Shown here: positions 11,201-26,300 of the stretch, one piece after another
Layout of the letters: each line of letters begins with the position of its first letter
Position numbering within the stretch: position 1 is the first letter of the stretch
Position numbers and translations under genes: made by a program
The notes under the pieces: generated by a model
The model's database searches: none
What the model was told of the DNA's origin: nothing
What the model saw: the letters and a program-made list of their open reading frames with translations, nothing else
DNA from: Glandiceps talaboti
Lineage: Eukaryota; Hemichordata; Enteropneusta; Spengelidae
Assembly (NCBI RefSeq): GCF_964340395.1
Contig: NC_135555.1
Location: 25,041,725-25,087,724 of the forward strand
Length of the DNA: 46,000 nt
Direction: 5' to 3'

Positions 11201-13978
11201 GTGGTGTATACTATGTAGATGGTACTAGAGTCTAGTACTGTGGTGTATACTATGTAGGTAGTACTAGAGTCTAGTATTGTGGTATATACTATGTAGGTAG
11301 TACTAGAGTCTAGTATTGTGGTATATACTATGTAGGTGGTACTAGAGTCTAGTATTGTGGTGTATACTATGTAGATGGTACTAGAGTCTAGTATTGTGGT
11401 GTATACTATGTAGGTGGTACTAGAGTCTAGTATTGTGGTGTATACTATGTAGGTAGTACTAGAGTCTAGTACTGTGGTGTATACTATGTAGATGGTACTA
11501 GAGTCTAGTATTGTGGTGTATACTATGTAGGTGGTACTAGAGTCTAGTATTGTGGTATATACTATGTAGATGGTACTAGAGTCTAGTACTGTGGTGTATA
11601 CTATGTAGATGGTACTAGAGTCTAGTATTGTGGTGTATACTATGTAGGTGGTACTAGAGTCTAGTATTGTGGTGTATACTATGTAGGTAGTACTAGAGTC
11701 TAGTATTGTGGTATATACTATGTAGATGGTACTAGAGTCTAGTATTGTGGTGTATACTATGTAGATGGTACTAGAGTCTAGTACTGTGGTGTATACTATG
11801 TAGATGGTACTAGAGTCTAGTATTGTGGTGTATACTATGTAGGTAGTACTAGAGTCTAGTATTGTGGTGTATACTATGTAGATGGTACTAGAGTCTAGTA
11901 TTGTGGTGTATACTATGTAGGTGGTACTAGAGTCTAGTATTGTGGTATATACTATGTAGATGGTACTAGAGTCTAGTACTGTGGTGTATACTATGTAGAT
12001 GGTACTAGAGTCTAGTATTGTGGTGTATACTATGTAGGTGGTACTAGAGTCTAGTACTGTGGTGTATACTATGTAGGTGGTACTAGAGTCTAGTACTGTG
12101 GTGTATACTATGTAGATGGTACTAGAGTCTAGTATTGTGGTGTATACTATGTAGGTAGTACTAGAGTCTAGTACTGTGGTGTATACTATGTAGATGGTAC
12201 TAGAGTCTAGTATTGTGGTATATACTATGTAGATGGTACTAGAGTCTAGTATTCTAGTATTGTGGTGTATACTATGTAGGTGGTACTAGAGTCTAGTACT
12301 GTGGTGTATACTATGTAGGTGGTACTAGAGTCTAGTACTGTGGTATATACTATGTAGGTGGTACTAGAGTCTAGTACTGTGGTGTATACTATGTAGGTGG
12401 TACTAGAGTCTAGTACTGTGGTATATACTATGTAGATGGTACTAGAGCCTAGTATTGTGGTGTATACTATGTAGGTGGTACTAGAGTCTAGTACTGTGGT
12501 GTATACTATGTAGGTGGTACTAGAGTCTAGTACTGTGGTATATACTATGTAGATGGTACTAGAGTCTAGTACTGTGGTGTATACTATGTAGGTGGTACTA
12601 GAGTCTAGTACTGTGGTGTATACTATGTAGATGGTACTAGAGTCTAGTATTGTGGTGTATACTATGTAGATGGTACTAGAGTCTAGTATTGTGGTGTATA
12701 CTATGTAGGTAGTACTAGAGTCTAGTACTGTGGTGTATACTATGTATATGGTACTAGAGTCTAGTATTGTGGTGTATACTATGTAGGTGGTACTAGAGTC
12801 TAGTACTGTGGTGTATACTATGTAGGTGGCACTAGAGTCTAGTACTGTGGTGTATACTATGTAGATGGTACTAGAGTCTAGTACTGTGGTGTATACTATG
12901 TAGATGGTACTAGAGTCTAGTACTGTGGTGTATACTATGTAGATGGTACTAGAGTCTAGTACTGTGGTGTATACTATGTAGATGGTACTAGAGTCTAGTA
13001 CTGTGGTGTATACTATGTAGATGGTACTAGAGTCTAGTATTGTGGTGTATACTATGTAGGTGGTACTAGAGTCTAGTACTGTGGTGTATACTATGTAGAT
13101 GGTACTAGAGTCTAGTACTGTGGTGTATACTATGTAGGTGGTACTAGAGTCTAGTACTGTGGTGTATACTATGTAGGTGGTACTAGAGTCTAGTACTGTG
13201 GTGTATACTATGTAGGTGGTACTAGAGTCTAGTATTGTGGTGTATACTATGTAGGTGGTACTAGAGTCTAGTATTGTGGTATATACTATGTAGGTAGTAC
13301 TAGAGTCTAGTATTGTGGTATATACTATGTAGGTAGTACTAGAGTCTAGTATTGTGGTATATACTATGTAGATGGTACTAGAGTCTAGTACTGTGGTGTA
13401 TACTATGTAGGTAGTACTAGAGTCTAGTATTGTGGTATATACTATGTAGATGGTACTAGAGTCTAGTATTGTGGTGTATACTATGTAGATGGTACTAGAG
13501 TCTAGTATTGTGGTATATACTATGTAGGTAGTACTAGAGTCTAGTATTGTGGTATATACTATGTAGGTGGTACTAGAGTCTAGTATTGTGGTATATACTA
13601 TGTAGGTGGTACTAGAGTCTAGTACTGTGGTATATACTATGTAGGTGGTACTAGAGTCTAGTACTGTGGTGTATACTATGTAGGTGGTACTAGAGTCTAG
13701 TACTGTGGTGTATACTATGTAGATGGTACTAGAGTCTAGTATTGTGGTGTATACTATGTAGGTGGTACTAGAGTCTAGTATTGTGGTGTATACTATGTAG
13801 GTGGTACTAGAGTCTAGTATTGTGGTGTATACTATGTAGGTAGTACTAGAGTCTAGTATTGTGGTATATACTATGTAGATGGTACTAGAGTCTAGTACTG
13901 TGGTGTATACTATGTAGGTGGTACTAGAGTCTAGTACTGTGGTATATACTATGTAGGTGGTACTAGAGTCTAGTATTG
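8224..13978. repeat. 39-bp satellite array, about 147 monomers
   Basis: The TCTAG landmark at 8228 recurs to 12245 over exactly 103 periods of 39 bp, and from 12253 to 13969 over exactly 44 periods. I therefore infer no net length change apart from one 8-bp slip at 12245-12253. The monomer junction carries the inverted repeat GTACTAGA-G-TCTAGTAC, and the monomer also contains the palindrome GTATAC. Most variation falls at four transition sites: C/T in TAGTAYTG, A/G in GGTRTAT, A/G in GTAGRTG and A/G in GTRGTACT. Private substitutions are rare. The 631-codon minus-strand frame at 12246-14141 arises because 39 is divisible by three. It begins with TTG and has no methionine near its start, so I do not annotate it as a gene. 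Confidence 0.97.
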
Positions 13979-14929
13979 AAATGTCCAAAATGTGGGTAGG
14001 TCGGGCCAGTTGAAAAGCTTTTTTATTTTTCTGGCCTGTAATGTCATATATTTTGAAAGTAGTAGCCGAAAAAAATGTCACATTCAAAGTGAACAAACAA
14101 CTTTTAAATAAAATAAAATAAATAGGATAGTGTTTTCTCAAATAAGTAAAACAATAAAGTAACCCTCCTCTTTACCCAGCTATTTGCCCTACAGTCTGTG
14201 CAAGCACAACGGTAAGTACAGCTTGCATTTTAAACAGATTTGTTGTCATTCCCAAAACTTTTATGGCCCTACTTTATGTCGGAACCTAAGGTGAACTCGG
14301 TGTTTCAGGACCACCAAATATTCCAAAAAGAAATCTGCCGTTTATCAGTAAATGTTTTAATATAAGGAACAAGATGCACATTAGATCGAGCGCATCTTCG
14401 GAGTCACTGCATGCAGCAGGCGACCTCACGTTGAACGACTTTTTCCTTCGATGTGTTACAAAATGGCATGCTTACCCTTTCTGTTTCCTGACAAATAGAC
14501 GGCTGGACACGACGTCGTTTTTCGTCGATTTTCACTATTATTGCGACTTGCTGTCTTCAAATGAAGGAGACTTTCAAGACTGTTACTCGAGGAAAATGCA
14601 CAGTGCATGTGCGCTCTTCTTTTGCACTTTCCCACACAAAGAATTTTTAATTTGCTACACTGCAAAAAGTTACAATTTTTAACTGGACACATTTTTATTC
14701 AAAGTTAAGCCAGCGTACAATAGAGATATAAGAAACATATTAGCGAGGAGTCAGTGTAAGTACAGTCACTTTTAACTTTAGTGAACCATCAATTCAAATC
14801 GCGCATGCTATTAATCGTCACGTAAATAACGATTTTAATAAGATCGCTATGTATTCGAAAAGTTGATTTTTTCATTCTTTTTTCCTAAAAATCTCGGTGG
14901 AGGAGGGGGGAGCTGCAGGCTACGGTACT
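13979..14929. other. Non-coding, no recognised feature
   Basis: Unique sequence between two arrays. Two overlapping open frames on opposite strands (14374-14682 plus, about 100 residues with several Cys; 14456-14692 minus) match no family I recognise. At most one could be real and I support neither. Confidence 0.4.
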
Positions 14930-15172
14930 GTATGTATGTATGTATGTATGTATGTATGTATGTATGTAGGTAGGCAGGTAGGTAGGTAAGTGGGTAGGTA
15001 GGTATGCATGTATACATGTATGTATGTATGTATGTATGTATGTATGTATGTATGTATGTATGTATGTATGTATGTACGTATGTATGTATGTATGTATGTA
15101 TGTATGTCGGTCGGTAGGTAGCTATGTATGCATGTATGTATGTATGTATGTATGTATGTATGTATGTATGTA

Positions 15173-15208
<36 letters not shown>

Positions 15209-15268
15209 GGTCGGTAGGTAGCTATGTATGTATGTATGTATGTATGTATGTATGTATGTATGTATGTA

Positions 15269-15304
<36 letters not shown>

Positions 15305-15348
15305 GGTCGGTAGGTAGCTATGTATGTATGTATGTATGTATGTATGTA

Positions 15349-15393
<45 letters not shown>
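14930..15393. repeat. Compound (TGTA)n/(TGTC)n/(GGTA)n/(TG)n microsatellite
   Basis: Tetranucleotide tracts with a super-period. The block TCGGTCGGTAGGTAGCTATG occurs three times, near 15107, 15207 and 15303, each preceded by a TGTA or TGTC tract. Spacing of about 96-100 bp indicates duplication of the whole compound block. It ends in (TG)n at about 15353-15382. Tyr/Met/Val/Cys and His/Thr/Ile frames over it are artefacts. Confidence 0.95.
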
Positions 15394-17079
<1,686 letters not shown>

Positions 17080-17811
17080 AATGGAGGAAGAAACAAAATG
17101 ATGCATTGGAAAATGAGATGGAGTCAGAGCGATAGACAGACAGACAGTGAGAGACGATCTAACAGATAAATGCATGTATGGTGACAGAGACTAAATAAAC
17201 ACAGCTAGATGGACGGATTCAAGGCCGAAAGCAGAATTTGTGGAAAGAAGTGGTAAGTATAGGACGAATCTACCAAGATTTTAAATCGTATTTACATCTA
17301 TAAAGGTTCGTCGCGAGGCATCAACATGCAAAATTGGTTGATTAGTTTCCAAATGTTTACTGATTTGAAATCATTTAAGCATCGAGGCCAAGTGCTTGTT
17401 TTTATATAAAGAGTTGTTAAGGTGTGACCTATAGTAGACGGTGTATTGTTGTATCAAATACAGGATTATGACTGTGAACATTCACAATAAACGAGTTGTG
17501 GAAATAACGTTCTCTGTAGACCGTGGCAGTCGGAAAGAAAATTGCCCAACGGTATTTGCACTGATTAAAGCGGTGCAAACACCTTAAAACCTTTATATTT
17601 TCATTAGTGACAATCAGGCTTAGAGACGAAATTCGTTTGTTAGACATATACGATGTATTGAATCATGTATCTCCGATGATTACGAACCTTAACTTGCGAA
17701 ATACGTTGTCGCTGATCTCATTGTGAGAGGCTTTTGAATTGTTAAATTCAACACGATTGGCAGTAAGTATACATGTCATTTGCGGCAATCAAGTTTTCCG
17801 CCAACGTTTCA
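17080..17811. other. Non-coding, no recognised feature
   Basis: A small (GACA) remnant lies near 17134-17147. The minus open frame at 17429-17647 is unrecognised. I see nothing else. Confidence 0.4.
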
Positions 17812-17895
17812 CCAATCACATAGTGTAACTGTTCATTTCCCTCCCAATAAGTGCTCTAGTAGCTTATAAAAAGATGAGACCGAAACAACTGTTTG
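17812..17895 (+). promoter_or_regulatory. Weak candidate TATA/CCAAT promoter
   Basis: CCAATCA at 17812-17818, a second CCAAT at 17844-17848 and a good TATA box TATAAAAAG at 17865-17873 fall in the usual order. A start site would be expected near 17895. The first downstream ATG, at 17942, opens only a short frame of about 35 codons with no recognisable family. Chance occurrence in AT-rich DNA is quite possible. Confidence 0.2.
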
Positions 17896-18545
17896 AAGAA
17901 GAATTAAAAAAAAACCAGACTGTGTGCAGCGATCTTTAGACATGTACTGTACAGACATATTGAACACATCACACATTTCTGCAGATTTCCATTCAGTTGT
18001 GAACTACATGACAGGGTTATATTGCATGCTCACTATCGTGTCGCTGTAGAATTGCCAGGGTGTTCCACTTAGTCCAGTCTATCTAGGGGTCATCTAGGTC
18101 ACACTACGCATACCAATGAGCTCCGTGTGGGTAATCGTGCTCCACTTTTTACAAAGGATAATCCATTCGCAATCGCCTTGAGAGTGAGATACAGAGTGAT
18201 ACAACCTTCACCTTGAGACTATAGAACATCCACCCTGGGTTTGGGTCGGTCACAGAAAAAAAAACCTGTCTCGAGTGGGATTTAAAGACATCATGTTGAC
18301 ATCCAAACTCCTCGTTCTGAGCATCTAATCAAGATTTTAAAGGCCCAGTTCGGATCAGAATTGAAATTAAAAAGTGTGAAAAATACTTCTCAGGCAGAAC
18401 TTTAGAAACAAGAGAATATTAAATCCTATGCAATCCTTATGACTGTTCTGATAAACTGGATTGAAAGATTGGTCTTTAACCATTTCATTACAAAGAATGA
18501 TACGTTGTCATTTTACACACCTCTAATGGATATAATGTTGTAGTG
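17896..18545. other. Non-coding, no recognised feature
   Basis: Unique sequence; no gene is supported. Confidence 0.4.
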
Positions 18546-18546
18546 C

Positions 18547-18636
<90 letters not shown>
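18546..18636. repeat. (TGTC)n microsatellite
   Basis: About 22 TGTC units with one TGTGTC interruption near 18588. Confidence 0.95.
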
Positions 18637-20345
18637 AGCATGTCTTACTTAAAATTACTTTATCCTCAAGCATTTATTTTACGATCAAGCTAAAATAAAA
18701 AGACGGTCAGACACCAAGTTTAGTAGCTACTCTATAATCTGTACAATTACAAATATATTTGTCAATTCTGGTCACAATAAGGCCAACAAAAATTGTTTGG
18801 TTCCAGTTACCCGACCCCACCCGGTTTTTCCCTGCCGACCATAAACATGTTTACGTATTCGAGAAAAAGAATAAAATGAAATCGCGAAAATTTTGTGAAG
18901 TCTCGCAAGAAATAGTGGATCCGGAAACTGAATTCAACTTAAAAAGACACTATAAAACTGTTCTTCCAATCTGTAATGGCTATACATCTAATGGGAAGAA
19001 ACCAATAACACAGAGACCAAAAACATAACTACCTGAACTAGACACTCACACATGAAAATAATTGTTTTCTAAATAAATTAAAACATCTACCTACCGCACC
19101 TATTCTGCAATTGAGCGTAAACCACACAATTTCTTTAGGCCTAATTCATATCTTGCAAGAGCTACTGTGACATCACGTGACCTAATATCCAACAACATGT
19201 AATGAGAGACGTTCTGTGGCCAGGGTTGCTCTGTTTTTGAAATTGGAAGGTGGGATGTAATGCTGTTTTGAAAGTCTTTAATAAGTTTGTCATTTTGTTT
19301 GGAAGAACAATTCATTTCTACAGTGGCATGATCGTGATCATGATCTAAAGCCACTGTGGTTTTTTTCCTGCTACCATTTCTATCTACGTTTTTTAAATGT
19401 ACACGTATTGTTAAGTTACGGTAACCGTTTCACAATCACTGCTTTATTTGTGTTGGGCTTTTATTTGTGCTGGGCTTTTGGGGCAAAAATTGAAAGTTCA
19501 AATTTGTAAAAGTAATCTCCATAGAGAGTTTAGAATAGTTAACCACTAAGTCGCAATAAATTGTTTTACTCTTCAATATGAACACGGATATGTAGTCTGT
19601 ATTTCGAAAACTACAATTATGTTACAGACACAACATGTTACTGACACTGCATGAAATATGAATATGTAATATGTACTATGAACTATGAACTATGAACTAT
19701 GAACACTACAAATCACCACACCTCATGAAAGTCTGGCAGACACCTCCTAGATTCAAGTTGCTAATAAACATAGTACGTATGGGCACCTAAAGATCTCTTA
19801 ATATGAAAGAGACGTCGACTTTACTGTATCTGCAATAATAATGCTAATAAACAAACGTTATGAACACTGTCATATTTGTGTGACTTACTAACTGATTTTT
19901 TGGGACCACTCTATGTTCTCCTGAATACTGTATTTACTAGCTTTGGAAATTGTTTTCTTCCATTAACTACGTGTAAAATTAGCTACAAATTGTTGCTGTA
20001 ATCTATTGCCAAACCTTCCCGTGACAAACCAATGACGACAGACCTACCAATAGGAATATAAAACCAATGATAAACTCTGATAGCCAAGAAATAATTTGGC
20101 ATGACAAATCGATTTGGATATCGATATGAATTGTAGCCATAACAGAAGTAGACACATTACAAAAAAACTTCTACATCCATTATATATATGTAAACCTATT
20201 GCACCTAAAGTGATAACAGAGATGAAAATCTAGATTATAAAAACCCATACATTTTGAGTTCACCAACATATCTTTCAAAGTGAACATATTCGGAGTTGAC
20301 CTATTTGTGTTGTGCTACACAAACAAGGACGCCACTTGCCTTTGT
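18637..20345. other. Non-coding, with two tiny tandem duplications
   Basis: Positions about 19443-19481 hold two copies of TTTATTTGTGYTGGGCTTTT, and 19673-19705 hold a short ACTATGAACT stutter. The open frames at 18759-19028 (plus, 89 codons, basic) and 19100-19354 (minus) are unrecognised and lack supporting signals. I see no gene. Confidence 0.4.
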
Positions 20346-23300
20346 TGTAGAAATAGCTATTATAGCCCTGGGAAAGCTAGCTATATATAGTGGAAAAGCT
20401 AGCTACCATAGCACTGGGAAAGCTAAATATTATACCACTGGGAAAGCTACCTATTGTAGCACTGGGAAAGCTGGCTATTATAACCCTGGGAAAGCTAGCT
20501 ATTGTAGCCCTGGCAAAGCTACCTATTATAGCAGTGGGAAACCTGGCTATTATAGCCCTGGGAAAGCTAGCTATTATAGCACTGGGAAAGCTAGCTATTA
20601 TAGCAGTGGGAAAGCTAGCTATTATAGCCCTGGGAAAGCTAGCTATTACAGCACTGGGAAAGCTAGCTATTATAGCACTGGGAAAGCTACCTATTATAGC
20701 AGTGGGAAAGCTAGCTTTTATAGCCCTGGGAAAGCTAGCTATTATAGCACTGGGAAAGCTAGCTATTATAGCCCTGGGAAAGCTAGCTATCATAGCAGTG
20801 GGAAAGCTACCTATTATAGCCCTGGGAAAGCTAGCTATTATAGCTCTGGGAAAGCTACCTATTATAGCAGTGGGATAACTACCTATTATAGCAGTGGGAA
20901 AGCTAGCTATTATAGCCCTGGGAAAGCTAGCTATTATAGCATTGGGAAAGCTACCTAGTATAGCAGTGGGAAAGCTACCTAGTATAGCAGTGGGAAATCT
21001 ACCTATTATAGCAGTGGGAAAGTTAGCTATTATAACACTGGGAATACTAGCTCTTATAGCATTGGGAAAGCTAGCTATTATAGCATTGGGAAAGCTAGCT
21101 ATTATAGCAGTGGGAAAGCTAGCTATTATAGCAGTGGGAAAGCAAGCTATTATAGCACTGGGAAAGCTAGCTATTATAGCTCTGGGAAGGCTACCAATTA
21201 TAGCCCTGGGAAAGCCAGCTATTACAGCACTGGGAAAGCTTGCTATTATAACAGTGGGAAAGCTAGCTATTACAGCACTGGGAAGGCTGGCTATTATAGC
21301 CCTGGGAAAGCTAGCTATTATTGCAGTGGGAAATCTAGCTATTATAGCAGTGGGAAAAATGCCTATTATAGCAGTGGGAAAGCTAGCTATTATAGCAGTG
21401 GGAAAGCTAGCTATTATAGCCCTGGGAGAGCTAGCTATTATAGCACTGGGAAAGCTAGCTATTATAGCTCTGGGAAGGCTACCTATTATAGCCCTGGGAA
21501 AGCTAGCTATTATAGCAGTGGGAAAACTAGCTATAATAGCAGTGGGAAAGCTCCATATTATAGCCCTTGGAAAACTACATATTATAGCCCTGGGAAAGCT
21601 AGCTATTATAGCAGTTGGAAAGCTAGCTATTATAGCAGTGGGAAAGCAACTTATTATAGCAGTGGGAAAGCTGCATATTATAGCCCAGGGAAAGCTACAT
21701 ATTATAGCCCTGGGAAAGCTAGCTATTATAGCAGTTGGAAAGCTAGCTATTATAGCACTGGGAAAGCTAGCTATTATAGCCCAGGGAAAGCTAGCTATTA
21801 TAGCACTTGGAAAGCTAGCTATTATAGCAGTGGGAAAGCTAGCTATTATAACACTGGGAAAGCTAGCTATTATAGCACTGGGAAAGCTAGTTATTATAGC
21901 ACTGGGAAAGCTAGCTATTATAGCACTGTGAAAACTAGCTATTATAGCACTGGGAAAGCTATCTATTATAGCATTGGTAAAGCTACCTATTATAGCAGTG
22001 GGAAAGCTAGCTATTATAGCAGTGGGAAAGCTAGCTATTATAACACTGGGAAAGCTACCTATTATAGCATTGGTAAAGCTACCTATTATAACAGTGGGAA
22101 AGCTACCTATTATAGCAGTGGGAAAGCTAGCTATTATAGCATTGGGAAAGCTAGCTATTAGAGCATTGGGAAAGCTACCTATCATAGCAGTGGGAAAGCT
22201 ACCTATTATAGCCATGGGAAAGCTAGCTATTATAGCACTGGGAAAGCTAGCTATTATAGCACTGGGAAAGCTAGCTATTATAGCACTGGGAAAGCTAGCT
22301 ATTATAGCACTGGGAAAGCTAGCTATTATAGCACGGGGAAAGCTACCTATCATAGCACTGGGAAAGCTAGCTATTATAGCCATGGGAAAGCTAGCTATTA
22401 TAGCAGTGGGAAAGCTAGCTGATATAGCACTGGGAAAGCTAGCTATTATAGCACTGGGAAAACTAGCTATTATAGCACTGTGAAAACTAGCTATTATAGC
22501 ACTGGGAAAGCTACCTATTATAGCATTGGTAAAGCTACCTATTATAGCAGTGGGAAAGCTAGCTATTATAGCAGTGGGAAAGCTAGCTATTATAACACTG
22601 GGAAAGCTACCTATTATAGCATTGGTAAAGCTACCTATTATAGCAGTGGGAAAGCTACCTATTATAGCAGTGGGAAAGCTAGCTATTATAGCCCTGGGAA
22701 AGCTAGCTATTATATCATTGGTAAAGCTAGCTATTATAGCATTGGGAAAGCTACCTACATGTATCATAGCAGTGGGAAAGCTAGCTATTATAGCCATGGG
22801 AAAGCTAGCTATTATAGCAGTGGGAAAGCTACCTATTATAACAGTTGGAAAGTTAGCAATTATAGCCTTGGGAAAGCTAGCTATTATAGCCCTGGGAAGG
22901 CTAGCTATTATAGCAATGGGAAAGCTAGCTATTATAGCAGTGGGAAAGCTAGCTATTATAGCTCTGGGAAAGCTACCTATTATAGCCCTGGTAAAGATAG
23001 CTATTATAGCACTGGGAAAGCTAGCTATTATAGCCCTGGGAAAGCTACCTATTATAGCACTGGGAAAGCTAGCTATTATAGCCCTGGGAAAGCTACCTAT
23101 TATAGCCCTGGGAAAGCTACCTATTATAGCACTGGGAAAGCTACCTATTATAGCACAGGGAAGGCTAGCTATTATAGCCTTGGGAAAGCTTGCTATTATA
23201 GCAGTGGGAAAGCTACCTATTATAGCACTGGGAATGCTACCTATTATAGCACTGGGAAAGCTAGCTATTATAGCCCAGGGAAAGCTACCGATTATAGCCC

Positions 23301-26300
23301 TGGGAAAGCTACCTATTATAGCACTAGGAAAGCTGCCTATTATAGCAGTGGGAAAGCTAGCTTTTATAGCAGTGGGAAAGCTAGCTATTATACCACTAGG
23401 AAAGCTACTATTATAGCAGTGGGAAAGCCAGCTATTATAGCACTGGGAAAGCTTGCTATTATAACAGTGGGAAAGCTAGCTATTACAGCACTGGGAAGGC
23501 TGGCTATTATAGCAGTGGGAAAGGTAGCTATTATTGCAGTGGGAAATCTAGCTATTATAGCAGTGGAAAAGTTAGCTATTATAGCAGTGGGAAAGCTTGC
23601 CATTATAGCACTGGGAAAGCTAGCTATAATAGCAGTGGAAAAGCTAGCTATTATAGCAATGGGAAAGCTAGCTGTTATAGCAGTGGGAAAGCTAGCTATT
23701 ATAGCAGTGGGAAAGCTAGCTATTATAGCAGTGGGAAAGCTAGCTATTATAGCATTGGGAAAGCTAGCTATTATAGCAATGGGAAAGCTAGCTATTATAG
23801 CACGGGAAAGCTAGCTGTTATAGCAGTGGGAAAGCTAGCTATTATAGCAGTGGGAAAGCTAGCTATTATAGCACTGTGAATGCTTGCTATTATAGCAGTG
23901 AGAAAGCTTGTTTTTATAGCAGTGGGTAAGCTTGCTATTAGAGCAATGGGAAAGCTAGCTATTATAACAGTGGGAAAGCTTGCTATTATAGCAGTGGGAA
24001 ATCTAGCTATTATAACAGTGGGAAAGCTTGCTATTATAGCAGTGGGAAAGCTAGCTATTATAGCACTGGTAAAGCTGGCTATTATAGCAGTAGGAAAGCT
24101 AGCTATTATAGCAGTGGGAAAGCTAGCTATTATAACAGTGGGAAAGGTTGCTATTATAACAGTTGGAAAGCTATCTATTATAGCACTGGGAAAGCTAGCT
24201 ATTATAGCAGTGGGAAAGCTAGCTATTATAGCAGTGGGAAAGCTTGCTATTATACCAGTGGGAAAGCTAGCTATTATAGCAGTGGGAAAGCTAGCTATTA
24301 TAGCAGTGGGAAATCTATCTATTATAGCACAGGAAAGCTAGCTATTATAGCAGTGGGAAAGCTAGCTATTGTAGCAGTGGGAAAGCTAGCTATTATAGCA
24401 GTGGGTAAGCTAGCTATTACAGTACTGGGAAAGCTGGATATTATAGCAGTGGGAAAGCTAGCTATTATAGCAGTGGGAAAGCTAGCTATTATAGCAGTGG
24501 GAAAGCTAGCTATTATAGCACTGGGAAAGCTAGCTATTATAGCAGTGGGAAAGCTACCTATTATAGCACTGGGAAAGCTAGCTATTATAGCATTGGGAAA
24601 GCTAGCTATTATAGCACTGGGAAAGCTAGCTATTATAACTGGGAAATCTAGCCATTATACCACTGGGAAAGCTACCTATTATACCACTGGGTAAGCTAGC
24701 TATTATAACAGTGGGAAAGCTAGCTATTATAGCAGTGGGTAAGCTAGCTATTACAGTACTGGGAAAGCTGGATATTATAGCAGTGGGAAAGCTAGCTATT
24801 ATAGCAGTGGGAAAGCTAGCTATTATAGCACTGGGAAAGCTAGCTATTATAGCAGTGGGAAAGCTACCTATTATAGCACTGGGAAAGCTAGCTATTATAG
24901 CATTGGGAAAGCTAGCTATTATAGCACTGGGAAAGCTAGCTATTATAACTGGGAAATCTAGCCATTATACCACTGGGAAAGCTACCTATTATACCACTGG
25001 GTAAGCTAGCTATTATAACAGTGGGAAAGCTAGCTATTATAGCAGTAGGAAAGCTAGCTATTATAGCACTGGGAAAGCTAGCTATTACAACACTGGGAAA
25101 GCTAGCTATTATAGCAGTGGGAAAGCTAGCTATTATAGCATTGGGAAAGCTACCTATTATACCACTGGGAAAGCTACCTATTATACCACTGGGAAAGCTA
25201 GCTATTATAACAGTGGGAAATCTAGCCATTATAGCACTGTGAAAACTAGCTATTATACCACTGGGAAAGCTAGCTATTATAACAGTGGGAAAGCTAGCTA
25301 TTATACCACTGGGAAAGCTAGCTATTATAACAGTGGGAAAGCTAGCTATTATACCACTGGTTAAGTTAGCTATTATAACAGTGGGAAAGCTAGCTATTAT
25401 AACAGTGGGAAAACTAGCTATTATACCACTGGCAAAGTTAGCTATTGTAGCCCTGGCAAAGCTACCTATTATACCACTGGCAAAGTTAGCTATTGTAGCC
25501 CTGGCAAAGCTAGCTATTATAGCACTGGGAAAGCTAGCTAGTATAGCCCTGGGAAAGCTACCGATTATAGCCCTGGGAAAGCTACCTACTATAGCACTAG
25601 GAAAGCTGCCTATTATAGCAGTGGGAAAGCTAGCTTTTATAGCAGTGGGAAACCTAGCTATTATACCACTAGGAAAGCTACTATTATAGCAGTGGGAAAG
25701 CCAGCTATTATAGCACTGGGAAAGCTTGCTATTATAACAGTGGGAAAGCTAGCTATTACAGCACTGGGAAGGCTGACTATTATAGCAGTGGGAAAGCTAG
25801 CTATTATTGCAGTGGGAAATCTAGCTATTATAGCAGTGGGAAAGTTAGCTATTATAGCAGTGGGAAAGCTAGCTATTATAGCAGTGGGAAAGCTATCTGT
25901 AATAGCACGTTATAGCACGGGAAAGCTAGCTATTATAGCAGTGGGAAAGCTAGCTATTATAGCACTGGGAAAGCTAGCTATTATAGCAGTGGGTAAGCTA
26001 GCTATTACAGTACTGGGAAAGCTGGATATTATAGCAGTAGGAAAGCTAGCTATTATAGCAGTGGGAAAGCTAGCTATTATAGCAGTGGGAAAGCTAGCTA
26101 TTATAGCACTGGGAAAGATAGCTATTATAGCACTGGGAAAGCTAGCCATTATAGCACTGTGAAAGCTACCTATTATACCACTGGCAAAGTTAGCTATTAT
26201 AGCATTGGTAAAGCTATCTATTATAGCACCGGGAAAGCTAGCTATTATAGCATTGGGAAAGCTAGCTATTATAGCACTGGGAAAGCTAGCTTTTATAACA

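Noticed and set aside
12246-14141. 631-codon minus-strand open frame of LDSSTTYIVYTTV repeats
   Set aside because: It is a by-product of a 39-bp satellite with one stop-free frame. It starts at TTG with no nearby ATG and ends at the 8-bp slip. Its hydrophobic N-terminal stretch is probably chance.
14374-14692. Overlapping plus (102-codon) and minus (78-codon) frames with several Cys
   Set aside because: No recognisable domain and no splice or promoter context. The frames compete on opposite strands.
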